The position numbers and the translations under genes were made by a program. The notes under the pieces are model-generated. The model had not been told where the DNA came from and did no database searches. It worked only from the letters and a program-made list of their open reading frames with translations. A DNA stretch of 64,000 nt from Sclerodactyla briareus (taxonomy: Eukaryota > Echinodermata > Holothuroidea > Dendrochirotida > Sclerodactylidae), in NCBI GenBank assembly GCA_026419785.1, contig JAODTK010004232.1, positions 204,494-268,493 on the forward strand, written 5' to 3'. This document shows, piece by piece, positions 56,973 through 64,000 of the stretch; the first letter of the stretch is position 1, and each line of letters starts with the position of its first letter.

Positions 56973-59900
56973 TTTCCGGTGACTCAACCTCCGGAGGTGG
57001 AGTTAAAACACCTCGACCGGGTACAGCAAACGAAACTATAACGTCTAAACTGTAAAGACGCATTATCGTGTTTAGCATTAGTTAAGATAGTCTGTCAGAT
57101 AACGTACTGAATAATGACCACGTTGTGATATATTTGAAGGACGTGCGTATACATCCACGTATCCACGTATCTGCACGTGTGTCTCCTGAGCTCCTGAATA
57201 GACACCGAATTTCTATAATACGCTCTTCAGACTATTGAGCCATAGGTGGTCATGGATAATTCTAAAGTAACGCAAGTACCATAACGTAAGCTTTAGTGAC
57301 TCCCTGTGATCTCACCCCAACAAATGACGTCCCAGCGTACCGATGCAAAGGTCGTCCATTGCTTTCCCAGCAAATGATGATATTTTTGCGTTTTATAGCA
57401 GAAACAAATTAGTTCATATTCATAGATGACATTAAGAAATTATTTGTACTTTTGTAAGTTTCCCTAATAAATGATAAATAATAATCAGTATTTGTCGAGC
57501 GCTTAAATCGTGGTCACATCAAAATCGCTATGGAAGAGATACCTCTTGATTTCCTCTTGAAGACATCAAGCGTGTTGGGTTCCTTCTGTTAGCAGGAGAG
57601 CGTTCCACAGTCCCAGATCCCATTGTCTTCTTTTGTTCTTTTGTCACTAGGTAGATAGGAAACATGTTTCGGATGGACTTGTTATCACAGGGTCCCGTTG
57701 CTCTCCAGATGTCAGCGGGGTAAAATGCGCAATAGCAGGATTGTCCTCCGTCTCACACTGGCTCCATCTTTTAATCTTTCTGAGTTTCGGTTTCCTGAAT
57801 AATACTTGAAAAGACACCAGAAGTTATGTTTACATTACCAATGTATTTAAATCACTTAGCCAATATAGTATCTGTTGTAGTTGCCGTTATATCCGTTTCT
57901 ATGGTAACTCCCGTGATGTGCAAGTGATTCAGAGGGCATGTTTGTTCCATCCAGGCCTTCGAAATTTTTCAAGGGAATGAGCCCCCCTCCAATTAAAATT
58001 GGAATTGGAATGCCATCGTTCGATAACTCACTACAAGAAGAACTTTCGTCAAAATTACCGCCTCCAAATTTATTTATAATAGCAGAGAAAATGGTGATTT
58101 AGTCCGCGAATTCTCAAAGAAGCCGGACGGCCGTAACATGTATTTGTTGCGCCACAGAGAACTATTTCACGAAATTACGAATTTAAACCTATTTCTATCG
58201 TTTCAACAGATATTTTTTCTCAATTCTAGTTCATTATCTCCAAGCAATAGATTCTACAGTTGTTTTTATTACTATTACCTATTAACGTATAGCGGTGATG
58301 GGATCAGGCAAAACACAAGGTTCCTGATAACGGTATGGTAAGCTGTAGTACCGCAAAGTACGTTACTGTACCTGTTACTTACTGTCCACCTGATACTGAC
58401 TGCACGATAATCAGTCAACTTTTTTTTACCTTAATGCTGGGATTCCTATAGACCTTATGCAGATGAGGATGTGGTATTCATGAGATATAGTCAATTTTGC
58501 TGGAGAAGGTTGATATCAACTGTATGATAAAGTAGAAAGGGCTATTACTATCAAATTTCGAACGATCAGCTGGAAACACCCCATAAATTCCATATGAACC
58601 TTGTCATCTACTCAATGTCAATATGAACAATTGACTGAACGTGGGTGAATGCCCAAAATGGAACTAACTCCCAAATGTTCATTGATAAACCCGAAAAGAT
58701 TACCGATTGATTGCTAATATTTATGATGAACGAGTCCCGGGGACAGTAACCAACTATATATATATATATATTTACATTAATTTTTTTTTTACATTACCCT
58801 GTTAAGTGATCGATGATAAACGTTCCTCTCATTATTCGTATCAGGCCTACCCTTTGTCAGCTTGGTTTTTTTCTGGTCCTTCGATTTTAATATCTATTGT
58901 ACCTTATTTCCTCTCTGTGTTTCAAAATGGTACTAGCCCCGATGAGCAAATTCAAGTAAAATTCAAGTCATATTTCTCACAAATGCTGAAAAAGCATTGC
59001 ACAAATAATTACCTTCCCAAAGTACTCATGATAAAGAAGTATTAACTCGTCAGAGTTTACCCAGTTTCCCGTTTTTTGTGTGTTGTTATTCCTTCGTGGC
59101 GTTCTACCTTCACCGTGATTAAAAAAAGTATAAATCAGTCAACAATTCGAAATATTCCTTCTGAGTTTTGGCAATGAATATTAGTTTTTTTCACATGCAT
59201 AATTATATAGATATCGGCTGATGGAATAGAAGAAATATTGTTTTCAAAAAGCAGAATTCTTGTTTCAATATTACCTTTCCACATCTAAAATGAAACTATC
59301 AGTTAAATCACCTCTCAGGTTAATTAGTTTTTCCGAGGTTCGATTTCAGTTTTACAGAGTCAAGAGTAACATAGAATTAATGCCCGTTCGTTTCTACCCG
59401 TGAGAATAAGTAACCAATTTGACGAGATAACTCTGTGAAGGTATTTACATTGAAGGATTGTATTTGTTGAACTTGTGGAATCTGCTTCCCATGGCGTGAG
59501 AATAAGGAACGTGGACTTGTCTCTGAATGTAATACCAGGACGCTAGTTTGCCACTATCATTTCGCCAGTCGTTGCCTGCAACGCTCCCATATCCTATGAT
59601 AAATGAATTGTGAGGAATTATCATTGTTCAATCACCTCCATTAATAAGTTCCTCTTGTCCTTGAGCGGTGGGTGTGCCGGAATGTTATGTTATCATATGT
59701 CCAGATAATTTGTATATTCATTTACTAATCCCCCCATTGCTACTGGAGGTTTAACAAAGACACACGGCCTCTGTTACTGTACCTGCCCATCGTAATGGTT
59801 GTTGATAATTTGGATAACCCTTGATTTTACCAGCTCGATAAAAAAACTCATCCCAAACCTCGCCAAAAATGATATAAAGGAATAAGCATTGGCGTTTTTA

Positions 59901-61080
59901 TCACAGTACCTGCTGACCTAATATGACCTTCACTTCCTGAAAAATGATTCTATTCAGGCTCCGACCGTTTTAACTTTCCGATGATCGTGAATCCTATTAA
60001 TAAGAATTAGGTATGCGCTATATTATTACCCCTTGTCATCTGAAATTATTGGTCATTCTGTGATTTGAAACTCATAAAATTCCGATGATGTTGGTTTGTA
60101 GTGCCAAGTTTCATGTTGACATTCGTGTAATGGCAATTGGTTTTTTATTGATCAGATAAGAGTACCTTGACTTGACTTACATGGATTTAGCAACGTTTCT
60201 TGTTGATCTTCATTTTATGACCTGCCGTCTATTTACATTCCTATTTCCTATTCAAGCCGGGAGGTTACTGTTCTCGACGTCGGCGGACACAGCCCCCAAC
60301 CATTATCTCCAAACCTTCGTTGCGGGGATATGTGTGGCGAACTTGCATGCCCATCGTTCATGTGTGGGTAACCAATGTTCGAGGCGGCCGAGTCAACCAT
60401 GGGTTTATACTGGGAGGCTTCCTCTTTAAGTTGTATGAGTACTATGTTTGGTGATAACTAGCCGAAATCGGTTGAAATACCTCACTAATGTACGGATGTC
60501 GACAAATTACTATGTCTACTACTGAACGCCACATTACCGATGCAGTCGGGTAGTGAGTTTTCCCTAGTCGAGCGTCGACATTTCTCCATCGTCAACCCAA
60601 GTACTCTTCACATACGCCTATTTCATTTTCAAATATGAGTCCCTGTGGTTTGCTTGGAGGTTAAATTACGTAAGGTAACCTTTCACATACAGCACCTGCA
60701 CAGGGCGCTATGTTATACGGTGTACATTTCACGTGGTAAAATTGTAGGGGACTTTGTGATGCGACTTGATGAACCGTACTCGCCAGTGCACGATCGTTGC
60801 AATCGTGCCCAATTATGTTTCGGGTATATGCCGGCGGCTTCATGCTCAAATAGGAGGGACGTAGCCTTCGGAATAATCCTGCACAACCGATGCTTGAATG
60901 AATCCCCGTTTTGTGTGCAATCTTGATTGATTGCTCTATTTAATTCAATTACACCTGGATGTTTCTACAAAACTTCTAGACCGACCTTGCGGTACGAGTG
61001 ATCCAATGCTCCGGCAATGGGAGCAGGTTCATTCGGCGTGACCGAGTGGTCAGCACAGCTTCTGTCGGTTTAGCACCCGG
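56973..61080. other. 3' flank of the GPCR; no further gene supported
   Basis: AATAAA at 57466-57471 may end the GPCR transcript. At about 57545-57640 the minus strand reads LWNALL- and DVFKRKSR-like fragments, a form seen at the end of LINE proteins, too short to call. A TA run lies at 58757-58770. Frames at 60172 and 60645 have no family signature. Confidence 0.4.
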
Positions 61081-61083
61081 GAG

Positions 61084-62190
61084 CAGTGGCGTACCGACGG
61101 GGAGGGGATTGGAGGGGGGTTGGGGTCAGAACCCCCGCATGCGGTGACCGCAAGTGGCGACCTTGAGCTCCTTGCGACTCCTTTCGAAATTCCACTGCGG
61201 TCGATTTCCCAGACATTGGACCGTAGTTTGTTTTAAACGCGCTCTGGAAGAATTTCACAGCAGGAGAAAAACTTAACGGGATATCTTTTCATTTCAAAGG
61301 TCTTTTCATATGTCTTATTGAAGGAAGGGCCCAATGATAGCAAAAAGGTAAAAAGGATAACTTTCGTCGAGCTTATTTCGCGCTTCCTATCTGCCCCTGG
61401 CTTTTGTCATTTATTCGCCTCATAAAACTACGTGGGCCTTGCTGAACTTTGTTTTTTTGTCAACTCGTTTCAAATTCGCCGCAAACGCCCTGCTGTCAAT
61501 CTGGCTGCCTCGCAGTGGCTAAGTCCTTGCTCAAAACCTTACGGTATACGCGACCGCGAGTAATCACCGTAACTGTCGCAAGCCTTGCGGAGAGCAATTT
61601 CCGCACAGTGTGAGCGGCTTAAGCGGTGAAGGATTGATTGGAGTGACCTTCTCCTGGGCTCACATCATCGAGGAAGTCAATTTAGCCTGTGTAAGTCTGG
61701 TCAATTGGCCGGCTAATCTTTGAGAGGTCCCTTTGCAAATTTCACTACTGCATATGTTGTGACTTGATACAGGGCCTTGTAAATGGTTGATCTGCGAGAG
61801 CCCTATGCTTATTTCTAAATTCGAAGATTAATGAAGGTTGAAAGTCGAAAACGAATTGCACACGCAAGCAAATGCGCGGAGCGCGCGAGTTTTATACCTT
61901 AGCCAATCATCTTACTATTGCCTAAATGCTTCAATTCCACGCCTAAATGGAAATATCTCAAAAATTAGGAGTATGCGACGCATGTTCCTCCATACGCCGA
62001 AACGTGGGGGGACATTTCCCCCCCTCTCGAACTATGGGTGGGACGCGGCTCCCCGTCCCCCCAGGATTAACGTTTCCTAATGCGTAATTTAGTGTCCTTC
62101 CTTCCCCCCATGGGGGAGGGGAAGGGGGGGAATGGGAGGGAGGGGGAGATAGACCTCCCCGATGAAGCCCCTGGCGCCGCCCCCTGTATG
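61084..62190. repeat. Transposon-end-like G-rich sequence
   Basis: At 61084 CAGTGGCGTACCGACGGGG resembles the hAT-like end found at 12371. At 62186, read on the other strand, CAGGGGGCGGCGCCAGGGG looks like a different transposon end. The 8 bases outside the two ends do not match, so they are probably ends of two different decayed elements. A GCGCGGAGCGCGCG word at 61873 also recalls the word near 12691. A GGGGAGGGG-rich hairpin-like segment lies at 62098-62140. Confidence 0.35.
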
Positions 62191-62364
62191 TAATTAATAA
62201 CCAACAACCATTATAAACTGATACCCTCTTATACGGGACCAATTTGTTATTTCATGTTCGTATGAATAAAAACTCAATAATAATTTGGCAAATTCTGATC
62301 TGGAGTTGCATAGAGCTCGACAAACCTGAGAAAGGAAGATTGGAAAAAATCGAACAGTTTTTCG

Positions 62365-62425
62365 ACGAGCCTGTATTTGAACCCGGAATCACGGGATTAA
62401 GGGATCCCGCTCCAACCTCTAACTT
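62365..62425 (-). repeat. tRNA-like SINE fragment
   Basis: Read on the minus strand: GTTAGAGGTTGGAGC (D-arm/A-box-like), a CGGGAT...ATCCCG stem with a 6-base loop in the anticodon-arm position, then a B box GGGTTCAAAT. The T stem is imperfect and no acceptor stem is seen, so it is a decayed tRNA-derived SINE head and not a tRNA gene. Confidence 0.45.
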
Positions 62426-62429
62426 TTTT

Positions 62430-64000
62430 CTGCGTTCTTGAAAACCTTAGTCAATCATATAATCCCCCCTCGCTCATCAGGATTTCGAAGGTTTTGTAGA
62501 TAAGTATTCCGATGGAATTCTGGGTATAGTTAGTGGCATAGAATCAGTGTGTGGCTGCAAAACGATTTGTGTTGACAAGATCAGGTCCCACCCGCCGGGT
62601 GGACGGTATAGGCCTGAATAAACGTGACGTTTTCGCACACGGTCACTGTGAGCGTGAGGTTGCGCAGTTTGTTTTGCGTGTTGAATAGCGAAGGGAACCG
62701 TGGACATGAAACCATACTCAAAGATATGCTTTCCAAGTCAATTATCGGGGGTCACTCTCGGCATGTGAATCATGGTTTTTTTTTCGTTTCTACAGCCCTT
62801 CAGGAAATTTATCAAAATGGCTTGAAAATGCCGAAATGGGAGGTATATTTTATGCCCCATTGCCTATACCCTTGCATAAACAATCCGCAACGGTCATCAA
62901 CTTTTATGGGCCTATTTCCCCACTTCAACATTACTGCCTTATTAGCGTTTCGCATGGCTGGAATTGACCGGGTAACCACTTACCAAGCAAAGCCACTTTG
63001 TTGACTATCAGACATCGCGGCACAGCTCTTTTGATTGCCTGTTTCTGCTTGGTACTATCTGTGGGATACTTGTAGCATTCGAGTGTACCCCCCCTCCCCC
63101 ATTCCGGTAATTGTGCATTCGAGGCCCATCGAGTCGTTGTGTACAAGGAGATCTTTTGTTACCCTACCCCACCGGGGTCAGCCTGTTACCGTCCAACTTT
63201 TCCCCAGGTTCCCACTTCACGTAGAAGCAATCCCATTACGCTTTGTTCTGAATGGGTCTTATCTCATCGTTCACATCTAGAACGGAGCGCTAACACTTGA
63301 GTGTACTAGCAGACATCGTCATGCATTTCCCTGAAGTTATCAATTCGACTACTCGAGTGTCATATTAAGATGTCGTAGCTGAGTTAGGCCGAGCGTTGCG
63401 CACTACCGATCAGACAGCTGACGCGGGCGCTCTGATTGGCTTGAAAGCCGTCCCCATGACCTAGTCTCCATGAAGACCGTTGGTATATGTTTTGACAAAA
63501 AGGGCTGTTTCTCCTCCAATTCCCATTTTTTGAACTGTGCCGGTCCCAGGCATAAGAGATTCATTTTTCGGTGATATGTGATTTTTTTTTTTTCACTTGA
63601 GACTATTTTCCCCCCGCTGCCCCCATCCAGGAGAGAACAGATGAGCAGATAAGAGTGGATGCCCCATAGTCTAAACGAGGGTGATCAATGTCTACATTTG
63701 CACGCTGCGTCCGGCGTGTATATCACCACATTGACGTGTCGCGGAGAGACATAGTCCTTCTTCGCGTTGCTGGTGGGACGTTTACAAAAACGTGGAGTAG
63801 AGTATCCAGGCTTGCATCCTTGCCGAGCCTTTGCACCAGGTTCGGGTCCTGGCTGCTCGGCAGCATGGTCGTAATGGATATAGATGTACACGATGTATGC
63901 AGTGGGAAATGTTCCATCCAGTGATAGTACATACCGAAAGACGTTCCAACCAACTCCATGTATCGTTTGAACAATGTAAATTCCGCGTGAAGGGGACTGT
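62430..64000. other. No supported gene
   Basis: The frames at 62624-63004 and 63688-63974 (both strands) are open but show no motif, splice border or start context I trust. Short C and T runs occur at 63089-63100, 63582-63592 and 63611-63618. Confidence 0.4.

Noticed and set aside
57545..57640. LINE-end-like words on the minus strand
   Set aside because: Too short and broken for a call; no RT sequence beside it.
61030..61060. TGACCGAGTGGTCAGCAC, resembling a tRNA A box
   Set aside because: No B box at the expected distance and no fold; probably chance.
1..64000. CRISPR arrays, prokaryotic operons, rRNA genes, intact tRNAs
   Set aside because: Looked for spacer-repeat regularity, ribosome-binding-site/ORF packing, conserved rRNA words and full cloverleaves; none found.

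Overview
The window looks like repeat-rich DNA from a marine invertebrate nuclear genome. There is no prokaryotic gene density, no operon and no CRISPR array. Coding sequence is sparse and split by introns with GT/AG borders, and retrotransposon relics, tandem arrays, palindromic repeats and microsatellites fill the rest. The receptor type at 42.5-57.0 kb (Cys-rich ectodomain with YCxxC blocks on a secretin/adhesion-type 7TM), the mix of L1-like and CR1-like LINEs and Maverick-like genes, and frequent TAGGCCTA-type words suggest an echinoderm or other invertebrate deuterostome. That placement is inference. Almost every recognisable coding stretch, including the receptor, is broken by single-base frame changes, so either the copies are old or the assembly carries indel errors.

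Left part (1-13.5 kb): a GC-rich, coding-like but unrecognised block (2.1-3.4 kb); a broken Maverick/Polinton-type packaging ATPase (3.7-4.4 kb, +); a 2.5 kb LINE relic on the minus strand (4.9-7.4 kb) carrying endonuclease and reverse transcriptase; and a broken retrovirus-like integrase (9.05-9.7 kb, +). The last is best read as part of the same Maverick relic, interrupted by the LINE. A hAT-like element with terminal inverted repeats and target-site duplication lies at 12.4-13.4 kb.

Middle part (13.5-41 kb): a possible gene start with a perfect splice donor at 14.9 kb and a candidate second exon at 17.0 kb; dispersed repeats at 20.05 and 33.6 kb; a LINE C-terminal scrap at 24 kb; a tRNA-derived SINE head at 25.9 kb; and two arrays built on the palindromic CCAACGTTGG word (29.4-30.05 kb, 82-bp period; 34.9-35.65 kb, 151-bp period).

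Right part (41-64 kb): one recognisable host gene, a Family B-type (secretin/adhesion/Methuselah-like) G-protein-coupled receptor on the plus strand. Its ectodomain and TM1-TM5 lie at 42.5-45.16 kb. TM6-TM7 lie 11.6 kb downstream at 56.77-56.97 kb, joined in phase by a consensus donor and acceptor. The intervening intron holds a 50-bp tandem array, a CA/TA microsatellite, a long hairpin, a 97-bp tandem array, and a CR1-like LINE into which a nearly full-length L1-like LINE has inserted. A second, 5'-truncated CR1-like copy with the same 3' tail lies in opposite orientation just upstream of the receptor. The last 7 kb holds only scraps: transposon-end-like G-rich sequence and a second tRNA-like SINE fragment.
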